Counted from the stretch's first letter, positions 18,209 to 28,886 are shown. The stretch: DNA of 64,000 nucleotides from Burkholderiales bacterium (GCA_947453625.1 CANGHK010000029.1:1-64000); one strand, 5' to 3'. Notes: a model not told the origin generated them from the letters alone. Program-made: numbers and translations.

Positions 18209-18261
18209 ATGGGAGCGGGCTGGAGCGGACTGGAGAGGGCTGGCGCCGGGCTTCAGCGCCT

Positions 18262-19143
18262 TCAGCGCCGGCCGGCCAGCAAGTCGTCGATCAGCCGGTC
18301 TTTCTCGACCCATTGCTGCTCGACCCAGGCGCTCAGGCGCTGGCGGTAGGCCTTGTCGCCCACCGGATCGCTGCCCAGCACCTCGGGCGGGATCTCGCGC
18401 CGCTGCACCCGCACCGTCACCGCGTCGATTCGGCCGCACAGCAGATCCCAGAACTGCGGCGCGCCATGCGGGTAGACGATGGTGACGTCGAGCAAGGCCT
18501 CGAACTGCTCGCCCATCGTCGCCAGCGCGATGCCCAGGCCGCCGATCTTGGGCTTGAGCAGGTGCCGGTACGGGCTCTTCTGGGCCGCATGCTTGGCCGG
18601 CCTGAAGCGCGTGCCCTCGACGAAATTGATCACCGTGGTGGGGATGCGCTTGAATTTCTCGCAGGCCTCGCGGGTGGCCTTCAGGTCGTTCTGGCGTGCG
18701 CCATGGCCGCGGCCGCGTTTCATGAACGGGAAGTCCAGCGCCCACCAGGCCAGGCCGATCACCGGCACCCAGATCAACTCCTGCTTGAGGAAGAACTTCA
18801 GGAACGGGATGCGGCCGTGGAAGATGCGTTGCAGCACCAGGATGTCGACCCAGCTCTGGTGGTTGCTCGACACCAGGTACCAGCCCTGGCGGTGCAGGCC
18901 GTCCAGCCCCTGCACGTCCCACTGGGCCGGTCGCACCGCGGCGATCCAGCCGTTGTTGATCGCCACCCAGGCCGAGGCCAGGGCGGTCAGCGCGTGGTCG
19001 CAGGCCAGGCGCACGCCATGCACCGGCAGCAGCGCCTTGAGCAGCGCGGGCAGCATCATCAGCAGCGTCAGCAGCGTGGTGCTGAGGACCAGCGTGACGG
19101 CGGTCACGACGCCGCGCAGCGTGGCGGGCAGTTGGGCGAGCAT
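18262..19143 (-). CDS. Membrane-bound lysophospholipid acyltransferase (PlsC/YihG-like)
   Basis: This 293-residue acyltransferase has an N-terminal membrane segment (TAVTLVLSTTLLTLLMMLPALL). The HX4D motif appears as NHQSWVD near residue 95 and the EGTR block as FVEGTRFRPAKH. These catalyse acyl transfer to a lysophospholipid or glycerol phosphate at the inner membrane. Length and the extended C-terminal part resemble YihG of enterobacteria more than the shorter PlsC. It is the first gene of a minus-strand run with ampG 53 bases downstream. Confidence 0.9.
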   Translation of the reverse strand: MLAQLPATLRGVVTAVTLVLSTTLLTLLMMLPALLKALLPVHGVRLACDHALTALASAWVAINNGWIAAVRPAQWDVQGLDGLHRQGWYLVSSNHQSWVDILVLQRIFHGRIPFLKFFLKQELIWVPVIGLAWWALDFPFMKRGRGHGARQNDLKATREACEKFKRIPTTVINFVEGTRFRPAKHAAQKSPYRHLLKPKIGGLGIALATMGEQFEALLDVTIVYPHGAPQFWDLLCGRIDAVTVRVQRREIPPEVLGSDPVGDKAYRQRLSAWVEQQWVEKDRLIDDLLAGRR

Positions 19144-19173
19144 CAGCAGAGCCGCCTGTGGTGGGCGCTCATG

Positions 19174-19560
19174 TCAGGGCTTGGCCGCGGGTTGGGCGAG
19201 CCGGTCGAGGCATTTGGCGCGCGCGGTCTCGTCGGCCTCGGCATGGCAGCGCGCCACCGCGTCGTTGACGCCACCGCTGCTGCCGTTCTTGCCCCGTTTG
19301 GCGGTCGGTGAGCTCGGCTTGGCCGTGGTGCTGCCCAGCGGGATGCTGAACTGCGGCGTGGCCTGCCCCTCGGGGCGCAGCTCGCCCGGCAGGGTGGCGG
19401 ATTCGCGTTTTTCGGCGGGCGTCAGCAGGCGGGTCGCGGGCTTGACGGTCTTGGCGGCCGATGCGACCGGGGCCGTATCGGCTGCTGCCTGCGCCATTGC
19501 GCACAGCGGCGTCAGTGCCAGCAGCGCGGCGGCCAGCAGGGAAACACAGGGCTTGTTCAT
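19174..19560 (-). CDS. Small secreted hypothetical protein
   Basis: The 128-residue product has a clear Sec signal peptide (VSLLAAALLALTPLCAMAQ) and a low-complexity mature part rich in Ala, Thr, Pro and Lys. A short Cys-containing end follows (VARCHAEADETARAKCLDRL). I recognise no domain. The two cysteines could form a disulfide in the periplasm. ATG 19560 was chosen over the longer ORF because it begins at the signal peptide. The gene is 30 bases upstream of the acyltransferase gene on the same strand, and divergent from the SOS-controlled helicase gene. Confidence 0.7.
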   Translation of the reverse strand: MNKPCVSLLAAALLALTPLCAMAQAAADTAPVASAAKTVKPATRLLTPAEKRESATLPGELRPEGQATPQFSIPLGSTTAKPSSPTAKRGKNGSSGGVNDAVARCHAEADETARAKCLDRLAQPAAKP

Positions 19561-19630
19561 GGGCGCTATTCTGGACCCGCGCCGCGGCAGATCGCTTGCG
19601 CGCCGGTCTGGCCCCCATCGCATCTGGGGG

Positions 19631-19646
19631 CTGTATTTTCAAACAG
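19631..19646 (+). promoter_or_regulatory. LexA (SOS) box
   Basis: CTGTATTTTCAAACAG fits the LexA consensus CTGT-N8-ACAG exactly, with an AT-rich spacer in an otherwise GC-rich region. It ends 15 bases before the GTG start of the helicase gene, so LexA would block transcription or early elongation of that gene. The minus-strand small secreted gene starts 70 bases away and could also be affected. Confidence 0.85.
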
Positions 19647-19661
19647 TATCATGCCGGGGAC

Positions 19662-22004
19662 GTGCCCGAGCCCACTTACACCGTCGCTGTTCGCACGCTG
19701 TGCGAATTTGCCGCCAAGCAGGGCGACCTCGACCTGCGCTTCACGCCGTCGCCGACGGCGCAGCAAGGCATCGCCGGCCACCAGAGCGTGGTGGCGCGCC
19801 GGCCGCCGGGTTACCGCGCCGAACTGGCCCTGAGCGGGCGCCACCGGCAACTCTGCGTGCGCGGGCGCGCCGACGGCTGGGACCCGGCGCGCCAGTGCCT
19901 GGAGGAGATCAAGACTTTCAAGGGCGAACTCGGCGCGATGCCCGCCAACCACCGTGCGCTGCACTGGGCCCAGGCCAAGGTCTATGCGGCACTGCTGTGC
20001 CGCCAACTCGGCCTGGCCGAGGTCGAGGTGGCGCTGGTCTATTTCGACACGCTGCGCCAGCAGGAGGCGCCGCCCATCGTCCAGCGCTGCAGCGCCGAGG
20101 AACTCGAGCAGTTCTTCACCGCGCTGTGCGAGCGCTTCCTGGGCTGGGCCGACCAGGAAGTGGCGCACCGGGCGCAGCGTGACGCGGCGCTGACGGCGCT
20201 GCGCTTCCCGCACCCGGACTTCCGCAGCGGCCAGCGCCCGCTGGCCGAAGCCGTGTACAAGGCCGCAAGGCTGGGCCGCTGCCTGCTGGCCCAGGCGCCC
20301 ACCGGCATAGGCAAGACCGTCGGCACGCTGTTCCCGCTGCTCAAGGCCTGCCCGGGACAGGCCATCGACAAGGTCTTCTTCCTCACTGCCAAGGGCTCGG
20401 GCCGCGCGCTGGCGCTGGGTGCGCTGGACCTGATCCGGCGCAGCGCGCCGGCGCTGTCGCTGCGGGTGATCGAGGCGGTGGCACGCGACAAGGCCTGCGA
20501 GCATCCCGACAAGCAGTGCCACGGCGCGTCCTGTCCGCTGGCGCGCGGCTTCTACGACCGGCTGCCGGCGGCGCGCGAGGCCGCCGTGGCAGTCATGGCG
20601 GCGGGCGCGGTGGGCGCTCAGTCCGCGCTGAGCCGCCAGGGCTTGCGCCAGGTCGCGCTGGCCCATGCGCTGTGCCCTTACTACCTGGGGCAGGAGCTGG
20701 TGCGCTGGTGCGACGTGGTGGTGGGCGACTACAACCACTGGTTCGACAGCACGGCCTTGCTGCACGGCCTGACGCTGGCCCAGGGCTGGCGTGCGGCGGT
20801 GCTGGTCGACGAGGCGCACAACCTGGTCGAGCGTGCCCGTGCGATGTACAGCGCGACGCTGGACCCGGCGCAGTTCGGCGCGCTGCGCGCGGCGGCGCCG
20901 GCCGCGCTGAGGCCGCCGCTGGCCCGCCTGCAGCGGCAATGGACGCGGCTGGCCCAGTCCCAGACCCTGGCCTACCAGGTGCATGACGCGCCGCCGGCCA
21001 AGTTCGTCGCGGCGCTGCAGCAGGCCAGCACGGCCCTCGGCGAGCATCTGGCCGGGTTGGCCGAGGTGTCCGCCAGCGCCGAAGCGATCCCCGCCGCAGC
21101 CGCGCTCGACCCCGCCCTGCTGCGCTTCCACTTCGACGCGCTGCATTTCCTTCGCCTGCTCGAATCCTTCGGCAGCCATTCGCTGTTCGACATCAGCCTC
21201 GATGCCAGCGGCCGGCGGCCGCTGGCCACGCCGTGCATCCGCAATGCGGTGCCCGCACCCTTCCTGAAGCCCAGGTTCGCCGCCGCGCAGTCGACCACGC
21301 TGTTCTCGGCCACGCTGACGCCGATGCAGTTCTATGCCGACACGCTGGGTCTGCCCGAGGACAGCGCCTGGCTGACGGTCGACGCGCCCTTCGAGTCCGG
21401 GCAACTGGCGGTGCGTATCGTGCGCGGGGTGTCGACGCGTTTCCGCCACCGCGCCGATTCGCTGCCGCCCATCGCCACGCTGATCGCGGCGCAATACGCC
21501 GAGCGCCCCGGCAACTACCTGGCATTTTTCAGCAGCTTCGATTACCTGCAGCAGGCCGTCGCGGCCTTCACGGCGCGCCACCCGCAAGTTCCCGTCTGGG
21601 CCCAGGACCGGCGCCTGGACGAGGCCGGGCGCGAGGCGTTTCTGGCGCGCTTCGAGACCGACGGCCGCGGCATAGGCTTCGCGGTGCTGGGCGGCTCGTT
21701 TGCCGAAGGCATAGACCTGGCCGGCACGCGGCTGATAGGCGCCTTCATCGCCACCCTCGGGCTGCCGCAGTTCAACCCCGTCAACGAGGCGCTGCGCCAG
21801 CGGCTGCAGGCCGAATTCGGCGCCGGCCACGACTACACCTACCTCTACCCCGGCCTGCGCAAGGTGGTGCAGGCCGCGGGGCGGGTGATCCGCACGTTGT
21901 CCGACCGCGGCAGCCTGCACCTGATCGACGACCGCTTCGCCCGGCCCGAGGTGCTCCGCCTGCTGCCGACCTGGTGGCGCATCGAGACGCCGGGCGGCGG
22001 CTGA
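19662..22004 (+). CDS. DinG/XPD-family iron-sulfur DNA helicase
   Basis: This 780-residue superfamily 2 helicase has Walker A QAPTGIGKTVG near residue 214, DEAH in LVDEAHNLVE near 382, and C-terminal motifs FSATLTP and QAAGRVIRT. Four cysteines likely hold a 4Fe-4S cluster: CEHPDKQCHGASC near 279-291 and ALCPYY near 340. The N-terminal 200 residues resemble the PD-(D/E)XK nuclease-like extension seen in some bacterial XPD relatives (QCLEEIKTFKGEL), so it may both cut and unwind DNA. That reading is inference. GTG 19662 is the start with the best fit. A perfect SOS box lies just upstream, matching a DNA-repair role. Confidence 0.9.
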   Translation: MPEPTYTVAVRTLCEFAAKQGDLDLRFTPSPTAQQGIAGHQSVVARRPPGYRAELALSGRHRQLCVRGRADGWDPARQCLEEIKTFKGELGAMPANHRALHWAQAKVYAALLCRQLGLAEVEVALVYFDTLRQQEAPPIVQRCSAEELEQFFTALCERFLGWADQEVAHRAQRDAALTALRFPHPDFRSGQRPLAEAVYKAARLGRCLLAQAPTGIGKTVGTLFPLLKACPGQAIDKVFFLTAKGSGRALALGALDLIRRSAPALSLRVIEAVARDKACEHPDKQCHGASCPLARGFYDRLPAAREAAVAVMAAGAVGAQSALSRQGLRQVALAHALCPYYLGQELVRWCDVVVGDYNHWFDSTALLHGLTLAQGWRAAVLVDEAHNLVERARAMYSATLDPAQFGALRAAAPAALRPPLARLQRQWTRLAQSQTLAYQVHDAPPAKFVAALQQASTALGEHLAGLAEVSASAEAIPAAAALDPALLRFHFDALHFLRLLESFGSHSLFDISLDASGRRPLATPCIRNAVPAPFLKPRFAAAQSTTLFSATLTPMQFYADTLGLPEDSAWLTVDAPFESGQLAVRIVRGVSTRFRHRADSLPPIATLIAAQYAERPGNYLAFFSSFDYLQQAVAAFTARHPQVPVWAQDRRLDEAGREAFLARFETDGRGIGFAVLGGSFAEGIDLAGTRLIGAFIATLGLPQFNPVNEALRQRLQAEFGAGHDYTYLYPGLRKVVQAAGRVIRTLSDRGSLHLIDDRFARPEVLRLLPTWWRIETPGGG

Positions 22005-22078
22005 CCGGCGCGTGAACGGCTGCGGGCTGGCCCGTCCTCTGCGGGTTTTCGGGTGATTGCCGGGGTCGGCGCAAGACC

Positions 22079-22092
22079 ATACACTGGTGTAT
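22079..22092. promoter_or_regulatory. Palindromic operator ATACACTGGTGTAT upstream of the first sulfatase operon
   Basis: A perfect 14-base palindrome lies 44 bases upstream of the ATG at 22137. Its 11-base core TACACTGGTGT also occurs, in inverted orientation, at 35553-35563 between the TetR gene and the second sulfatase operon. Shared operators at two promoters next to a TetR gene suggest both are repressed by that protein. Sequence identity is seen; binding is inferred. Confidence 0.65.
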
Positions 22093-22136
22093 TGGCGCAT
22101 TCACGCCTGATCTGATGCTTTGATGGGACACCCGCG

Positions 22137-22961
22137 ATGACCGATCTCGTGGTTCGACGTTTGCTGATCGACCTGAACACCCCGTTTCCCGGCCGCTGGA
22201 ACGGCGGCGATGCGTTTCGATCGGCCTTCTTCAGCGCGCTGTCGATGAGTTTTCCGGTCGGCGAGCAGTACTTCATCGATTCGGTGCGCAACGCGCTGAA
22301 ATCCCTGCCCGAGGCCGAGCGCGCCCGCTTCCAGGCCGAGGTGGCCGGCTTCGTCGGCCAGGAGGCCACGCACCGGCGATTGCATGGCTTGTTCAACAGC
22401 CACCTGGCCACGCTGGGCTACCGCAACCAGATCGAGCAGCGGGCCCTGAAGCGGCTGAAGGCCAATGCCCATCGCGACGTTCGGGTTCATCTGGCCGCCA
22501 CCGCGGCGACCGAGCATTTCACCGCCCTCTTTGCCGACTGGATGCTGCGCCACCCGGAAGCGCTGGCCGGTGCCGAGCCGCGGCTGCGCACGCTGTGGTT
22601 GTGGCACAGCGCGGAGGAGTCCGAGCACCGGAACACCGCTTTCGACCTCTACCAGGCGATCAGCGGCCACCATGGCTGGCGCACCAAGATATTCCGCTAC
22701 ATCACCGTCGTCTTCCTGGCCGACGTGCTGCGCCAGACGCTGCGCAACCTGTGGCATGACGGCAGTCTGTGGCGCTGGAGCACCTGGCGCAGCGGTGCGT
22801 CGCTGCTGCTTGCGCGCGACGGACTGTTCCGCGGCAACCTGGGCCAGTGGCGCGACTATTTCGCCCCCGACTTCCATCCCAGCCAGCATGATGCGTCGCT
22901 GTCGCGGCAATGGCTGCGCGACAACGCGGCGCAGTTCGCGGTGGTGGGGCAAGCCCGTTGA
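22137..22961 (+). CDS. Metal-dependent hydrolase-like protein, PF10118 type
   Basis: The 274-residue cytosolic protein belongs to the family annotated as predicted metal-dependent hydrolases (PF10118), with an all-helical, ferritin-like look. Candidate metal ligands are spread through GEQYFIDSV, GQEATHRRLH, ATEHFT and SAEESEHRNTAFD, a pattern of Glu/His pairs suggestive of a di-iron site. The true reaction is not established for the family. It is the first gene of a plus-strand operon. Its stop codon overlaps the TTG start of the sulfatase gene by four bases (TTGA). Confidence 0.85.
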   Translation: MTDLVVRRLLIDLNTPFPGRWNGGDAFRSAFFSALSMSFPVGEQYFIDSVRNALKSLPEAERARFQAEVAGFVGQEATHRRLHGLFNSHLATLGYRNQIEQRALKRLKANAHRDVRVHLAATAATEHFTALFADWMLRHPEALAGAEPRLRTLWLWHSAEESEHRNTAFDLYQAISGHHGWRTKIFRYITVVFLADVLRQTLRNLWHDGSLWRWSTWRSGASLLLARDGLFRGNLGQWRDYFAPDFHPSQHDASLSRQWLRDNAAQFAVVGQAR

Positions 22962-24646
22962 GCGCGTCCCCGAGAGTTCGCAAGGTGCTGGCGATCAGCG
23001 TCGGGCTGATCGCCCTGCTCGCCGCGCTGGCCTATGGCAACCGGATGCTGCTGCTGCAGTACTCGCTGGGCTGGTACACCGACATCCGCCATCCGCGCGC
23101 CGCCAACCAGCCGGTGCCCTGGGCCGCCGGCCCGGCCTCGGCCCCCCAGCCGCTGGCGCAGCGTCCGCCCAACATCATCGTGATCCTGGCCGATGACCTG
23201 GGCATCAACGATGTGTCGACCCATGGCGGCGGCCACACGGCCGAGGGCGTGCCTACGCCGGCGATAGACTCGATCGCCCGTGAGGGCGTGCGCTTCGACC
23301 AGGGTTACGCCGGCAGCGCGGTGTGCACGGTCTCGCGCGCCGCGCTGATGACCGGGCGCTATCCCTGGCGTTTCGGCGTCGAGTTCACCCCCACGCCGGG
23401 CGCGATGGCCCGCGTCGCCAGCACGCTCTACGCCAACAGCGCCAGCCTGCACCCGGTCAGCGTCGACCCCGACAAGGCGAGCCGGGCCAAGGACTTCAAC
23501 GACCTGGGGATGCCGGCGTCGGAGTTGACGCTGGCCGAGTTGCTGAAGACGCGTGGCTACCACAACATCCACATCGGCAAATGGCACCTGGGCAGCACGC
23601 CCGAGATGCGGCCGAACAACCAGGGTTTCGACGAAAGCCTGTTCATGGAGAGCGGGCTCTACCTGCCCGAGCATGACGCGCGGGTCGTCAATTCGAAGCA
23701 GGAGTTCGACCCGATCGACAAGTTCCTGTGGCCCAACATGCGCTACGGCGTCAGCTACAACGGCGGCAAGTGGTTCGAGCCGGCCGGCTACCTGACCGAC
23801 TACTTCACCGACGAGGCCGTCAACGCGATCCGGCGCAACAAGCACCAGCCCTTCTTCATGTACCTGGCGCACTGGGGCGTGCACACGCCGCTGCAGGCCA
23901 GCAAGGCCGATTACGACGCGCTGGCCAACATCCCCGACCACCGGCGCCGCGTCTATGCGGCGATGGTTCGATCGGTCGACCGCAGCGTGGGCCGGGTGCT
24001 GCAGACCCTGCGCGACGAGGGGCTGGACAGCAACACCATCGTGGTCTTCACCAGCGACAACGGCGCGCCCGGCTACATCGCCATCCCCGACGTCAACAAG
24101 CCCTACCGCGGCTGGAAGTTGACGCTGTTCGAGGGCGGGCTGCGCGTGCCCTTCGTCGCCCAATGGCCTGGCCACATCCCGGCCGGCACGCGCTATGCGC
24201 CGCCGGTCTCCAACATCGACATCCTGCCCACCGTGCTGGCCGCGGCCGGCGTGCGCGCGCCCACCGACCGGGTGATCGACGGCGTCAACCTGCTGCCCTT
24301 CCTGGCGCCGCCCCCGTCCCAGGCCCCGGCCGTGCAAGCGGGCCGCCCGCTGTACTGGCGCGACGGCCCTTACCGGGCGCTGCAGGACCAGGGCTGGAAG
24401 CTGATCGTCAGCGAGCGCCCGCGCCGCGACTGGCTGTTCCACCTCGCCGTCGACCCGACCGAGAAGACCAACCTGGCGGCCAGCCAGCCGCAGAAGCTGG
24501 CCCAGCTCAAGGCCCAGCTGCAGGCCCACCATGCCGGCATGCCGCCGTCGCTGTGGCCATCCTTCATCGAGATGCCGGTGGCCATAGACAAGACGTCCGA
24601 CCAGACCATGACCGCTGACGACGAGTTCAGCTACTGGTACAACTGA
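22958..24646 (+). CDS. Type I sulfatase, membrane-anchored or secreted, with CTVSR active-site motif
   Basis: This 562-residue alkaline-phosphatase-superfamily sulfatase has an N-terminal membrane segment (VLAISVGLIALLAALAYG). Metal-binding blocks are NIIVILADDLGIND, FTSDNGAPG and GKWHLG. The nucleophile region reads CTVSRAALMTGRY. Sulfatases normally have CxPxR, in which Cys is converted to formylglycine, so the Val in place of Pro is unusual. Start TTG 22958 overlaps the upstream stop in TTGA and is preferred over the ORF-track start inside the previous gene. It is followed by an SRPBCC gene. It would hydrolyse a sulfate ester outside the cytoplasm; the substrate is unknown. Confidence 0.9.
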   Translation: MSASPRVRKVLAISVGLIALLAALAYGNRMLLLQYSLGWYTDIRHPRAANQPVPWAAGPASAPQPLAQRPPNIIVILADDLGINDVSTHGGGHTAEGVPTPAIDSIAREGVRFDQGYAGSAVCTVSRAALMTGRYPWRFGVEFTPTPGAMARVASTLYANSASLHPVSVDPDKASRAKDFNDLGMPASELTLAELLKTRGYHNIHIGKWHLGSTPEMRPNNQGFDESLFMESGLYLPEHDARVVNSKQEFDPIDKFLWPNMRYGVSYNGGKWFEPAGYLTDYFTDEAVNAIRRNKHQPFFMYLAHWGVHTPLQASKADYDALANIPDHRRRVYAAMVRSVDRSVGRVLQTLRDEGLDSNTIVVFTSDNGAPGYIAIPDVNKPYRGWKLTLFEGGLRVPFVAQWPGHIPAGTRYAPPVSNIDILPTVLAAAGVRAPTDRVIDGVNLLPFLAPPPSQAPAVQAGRPLYWRDGPYRALQDQGWKLIVSERPRRDWLFHLAVDPTEKTNLAASQPQKLAQLKAQLQAHHAGMPPSLWPSFIEMPVAIDKTSDQTMTADDEFSYWYN

Positions 24647-24680
24647 CGCCCTGTTGTCGACCACCGCACCGGAGCCTGCC

Positions 24681-25151
24681 ATGGCGATCACCGTCCCGTT
24701 CGATCTGGCCTACGAGTTCGAAGTCAACGCGCCGGCGTCCGAGGTCTTCTCGGTCTTGTCCGACGTGCCCACCTCGGCCAGCTTCTTCCCCAAGCTGACC
24801 GAACTGGTCGACCTGGGGGGCGGCGCCTACCGTTGGGAGCTGGAGAAAGTCGGCACCGCCAAGGTCAATATCCAGACCATCTACGCCTCCAAGTATGTCG
24901 CCGACAAGAAGAAGGGCACGGTGGTCTGGACCCCGGTGGCTGATGTCGGCAACGCCCGGATCAGCGGCAACTGGACCATCACCGACAAGAAGAAGTTCAC
25001 CCACCTCGTGCTCAAGCTCGAGGGCGAGATCCACGTGCCGCTGCCCGGGCTGATGAAGAGGGTGGTGGTGCCGCTGGTCACCAGCGAGAACGAGGGCTTG
25101 GTCGAGCAGTACATCGCCAACCTGATCAAGCGCTTCGGCGGCGAGCATTGA
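24681..25151 (+). CDS. SRPBCC-fold (CoxG/polyketide-cyclase-like) protein
   Basis: The 156-residue product has the START/SRPBCC helix-grip pattern: YEFEVNAPASEVFSVLSDVPTSASFFPKL at the N terminus, beta strands in the middle and a final helix (SENEGLVEQYIANLIKRF). Such proteins bind hydrophobic ligands or act as chaperone or cyclase domains. ATG 24681 is chosen over the ORF-track TTG at 24654. Its stop overlaps the TTG start of the DUF1254 gene by four bases, the same arrangement as at 22958. Within the sulfatase operon it may carry or process a lipid-like substrate, but that is inference. Confidence 0.8.
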   Translation: MAITVPFDLAYEFEVNAPASEVFSVLSDVPTSASFFPKLTELVDLGGGAYRWELEKVGTAKVNIQTIYASKYVADKKKGTVVWTPVADVGNARISGNWTITDKKKFTHLVLKLEGEIHVPLPGLMKRVVVPLVTSENEGLVEQYIANLIKRFGGEH

Positions 25152-26512
25152 AGCCGCGCTGGCCCGCCTGGGCCGGCGCCGGCCTGGTCGCCGTCACGCT
25201 GGTCGCGCTGCTGCTCTATGCCAAGGCCGAGCAGGTGATGCTGGGTGCCGAGGCCTATCTCTACGGCTACCCGCTGGTGATCATGGACATCACAAGGGCC
25301 AGCGCGGCGCTGACCCAGGGCCCCGAGAACGCCTTGCACCGGGTGCGCCGGTTTCCCGACGCCGATTTCAAGGACGTGGTGCGGCCCAACGTCGACACCC
25401 TCTACACCAGCGCCTTCATCGACATGGCGCAAGGTCCCTGGGTCTTCGAGATGGCGGCCAACGCCCAGCGTTATGCGCTGATGCCCTTGATGGACGGCTG
25501 GACCAACGTCTTCGCCGCGCCGGGCACGCGCAGCACCGGCACCGCGGCGGGCCGCTTTCTGCTGGCCGGGCCAGCTTGGCAGGAGGCGGTGCCCGAGGGC
25601 CTGACGCTGCTGCGCGCACCGACCCGCATCGTCTGGCTGATCGGGCGCACCCAGACCAACGGCGTGGCCGATTACCCGCTGGTGCACCGCTTGCAGGACG
25701 GCCTGACGCTGAGCTCGCTGGCCGACTGGCAGGCCGGGATGACCCGCCCGCCGGCGCCTTGGCAAGCCGCCAGCCCAAGGCCCGAGCCGCCGGTTCGGCA
25801 GATGCAGGCGCTCGCCACGGTGGACTTCTTCCGCCGTCTGGCGCTGCTGATGGTCGACAACCCGCCGGCGGCGGCCGACGCGCCCATGCTGCGCAAGCTG
25901 GCGCGGCTGGGCCTGCGGCCCGGCGCACCGCCCGAGTGGGGCCTGCTCGACCGCTGGGCGGTCGGCCTGGGGCGCTGGCTGGCCGACTGGACCGTGGCGC
26001 GCGAACTGAACAAGCCGCGCGACCGGGTCAAGGGCTGGTCGACCCCGCCGGCCATGCTGGGCGACTACGGCACCCAGTACAGCATCCGGGCGGTGGTGGC
26101 GATGGTCGGTCTGGGCGCCAACCTGCCAGCCGATGCGACCTACCCCAACACCCGGGTCGACGGCCAGGGCCGGGCGCTGGACGGCAGTCGGCGCTACCGA
26201 CTGCACTTTGACGCCGGTGCGTTGCCTCCGGTGAGGGCTTTCTGGTCGGTCACGGCCTACGGCGCCGACGATTTCCTGATCGCCAACCCGCTGGGCCGCC
26301 ATGCGCTGGGCGACCGCGATCCGCTGGTCTTCAACCCCGACGGTTCGCTCGACCTGTGGCTACAGGCTGACCCGCCCGAAGCCGCGCGTCTGGCCAACTG
26401 GCTGCCGGTGCGGTCTGGCCAGCCCTTCCTGCTGAATGCCAGGCTTTACTGGCCTCTGCCGGCGGCCTTGAACGGCGAATGGGGCATGCCAGCGGTTGAG
26501 CGGCTCGACTGA
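25148..26512 (+). CDS. DUF1254/DUF1214-family exported protein
   Basis: The 454-residue product begins with an uncleaved or cleavable hydrophobic segment ([19 protein letters not shown]). It then carries DUF1254 ([50 protein letters not shown]) and a C-terminal DUF1214-like part ([19 protein letters not shown]). No catalytic function is established for the family. Start TTG 25148 is coupled to the upstream stop. It is the fourth gene of the operon, 118 bases before the acyl-CoA dehydrogenase gene; a second promoter could lie in that gap. Confidence 0.85.
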   Translation: MKPRWPAWAGAGLVAVTLVALLLYAKAEQVMLGAEAYLYGYPLVIMDITRASAALTQGPENALHRVRRFPDADFKDVVRPNVDTLYTSAFIDMAQGPWVFEMAANAQRYALMPLMDGWTNVFAAPGTRSTGTAAGRFLLAGPAWQEAVPEGLTLLRAPTRIVWLIGRTQTNGVADYPLVHRLQDGLTLSSLADWQAGMTRPPAPWQAASPRPEPPVRQMQALATVDFFRRLALLMVDNPPAAADAPMLRKLARLGLRPGAPPEWGLLDRWAVGLGRWLADWTVARELNKPRDRVKGWSTPPAMLGDYGTQYSIRAVVAMVGLGANLPADATYPNTRVDGQGRALDGSRRYRLHFDAGALPPVRAFWSVTAYGADDFLIANPLGRHALGDRDPLVFNPDGSLDLWLQADPPEAARLANWLPVRSGQPFLLNARLYWPLPAALNGEWGMPAVERLD

Positions 26513-26630
26513 GCGCTGGCCACTAGGGGATTGTCCCCGTGGTGACCGCCGCTGGCGCGGGCTGTCGTTACTGTCCCAGGCTGTCCCGGTGGTGTGTCCA
26601 CCGTGGCCCTTGACTTCCAGAGGAGCCTCC

Positions 26631-27872
<1,242 letters not shown>

Positions 27873-27902
27873 TTTGATTTCCCTAGCCTGAAAGCGTTAC
27901 CC

Positions 27903-28886
27903 ATGAAAGCTGTGCTGTGCAAGGCCTGGGGCCTTCCTGATACCTTGGTCGTCGAAGAGGTGCCGACACCGCAACCCGGGGCCGGCGAGGTGCTGGTCGA
28001 GATCCATGCCGCGTCGGTCAACTACCCCGACGTGCTGATGATCCAGAAGAAGTACCAGATCCAGCCCGATCTGCCCTTCATCCCGGGCAGCGAGGTGGCG
28101 GGCGTGGTCACTCAGTTGGGCGAGGGCGTCAGCAACGTCAAGGTTGGCGACCGGGTGATCGCCTTCGTCGGCCTGGGCGGATTCGCCGAAGCCGTGGTGG
28201 CCAAGGCCGCCGGGCTGATCCCTATCCCGCCTCAGCTCGATGACGCCACCGCGGCCAGTTTCACCTTGGTCTACGGCACATCGCACCACGCGGTGACCGA
28301 CCGCGGCGCGCTCAAGGCCGGCGAGACCATGCTGGTGCTGGGCGCGGCCGGCGGCGTGGGCCTGTCGGCGGTCGAGATCGGCAAGGCGGTCGGCGCCCGC
28401 GTCATCGCCGCGGCCTCCACCGACGAGAAGCTGGCGGTCTGCAAGGCGCATGGCGCCGACGTGCTGATCAACTACAGCACGCAAGACCTGCGCGCCGCGA
28501 TCAAGGACGCCACCGGCGGCCGCGGCCCGGACGTGATCTACGACCCGGTGGGTGGCGTCTACGCCGAGCCCGCCTTCCGTTCGATCGCCTGGCGCGGCCG
28601 CTACCTGGTGATCGGTTTTGCCAACGGCGAGATCCCCAAACTGCCGGCCAACCTGATGCTGCTCAAGGGCGCCAGCATGGTCGGCGTGTTCTGGGGCGAC
28701 TTCGTCCGGCGCGAGCCCCAGGCCAATGCCGCGGCGATGCAGCAGATGATGGGCTGGGTGGCCGAGGGCAAGCTGAGGCCGCTGGTGTCGGCGCGCTATT
28801 CTCTGGCCGACACGGTGCTGGCCTTCAACTCGCTGGCCGCGCGCCAGGCCACGGGCAAGATCGTCATCGAACCCCAGCGCGCCTGA
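27903..28886 (+). CDS. NADPH:quinone oxidoreductase-like, medium-chain dehydrogenase/reductase
   Basis: The 327-residue cytosolic reductase has the MDR fold: GroES-like N terminus (PQPGAGEVLVEIHAASVNYPD), and a nucleotide-binding Rossmann motif LGAAGGVGLSAVEIGKAVGA near residue 145. The zinc ligands of alcohol dehydrogenases are absent, which fits quinone oxidoreductase and enoyl reductase members. It may reduce a quinone or an enoyl intermediate. It sits between the acyl-CoA dehydrogenase and nitronate monooxygenase genes with short gaps (30 and 58 bases). Confidence 0.9.
   Translation: MKAVLCKAWGLPDTLVVEEVPTPQPGAGEVLVEIHAASVNYPDVLMIQKKYQIQPDLPFIPGSEVAGVVTQLGEGVSNVKVGDRVIAFVGLGGFAEAVVAKAAGLIPIPPQLDDATAASFTLVYGTSHHAVTDRGALKAGETMLVLGAAGGVGLSAVEIGKAVGARVIAAASTDEKLAVCKAHGADVLINYSTQDLRAAIKDATGGRGPDVIYDPVGGVYAEPAFRSIAWRGRYLVIGFANGEIPKLPANLMLLKGASMVGVFWGDFVRREPQANAAAMQQMMGWVAEGKLRPLVSARYSLADTVLAFNSLAARQATGKIVIEPQRA

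Noticed and set aside
15692-18349. 885-codon plus-strand ORF
   Set aside because: Runs antisense through the M48 and ampG genes, with no domain and composition rich in Arg, Gln and His.
19566-22100. 844-codon minus-strand ORF
   Set aside because: Antisense of the DinG-type helicase, which has all expected motifs; the shadow has none.
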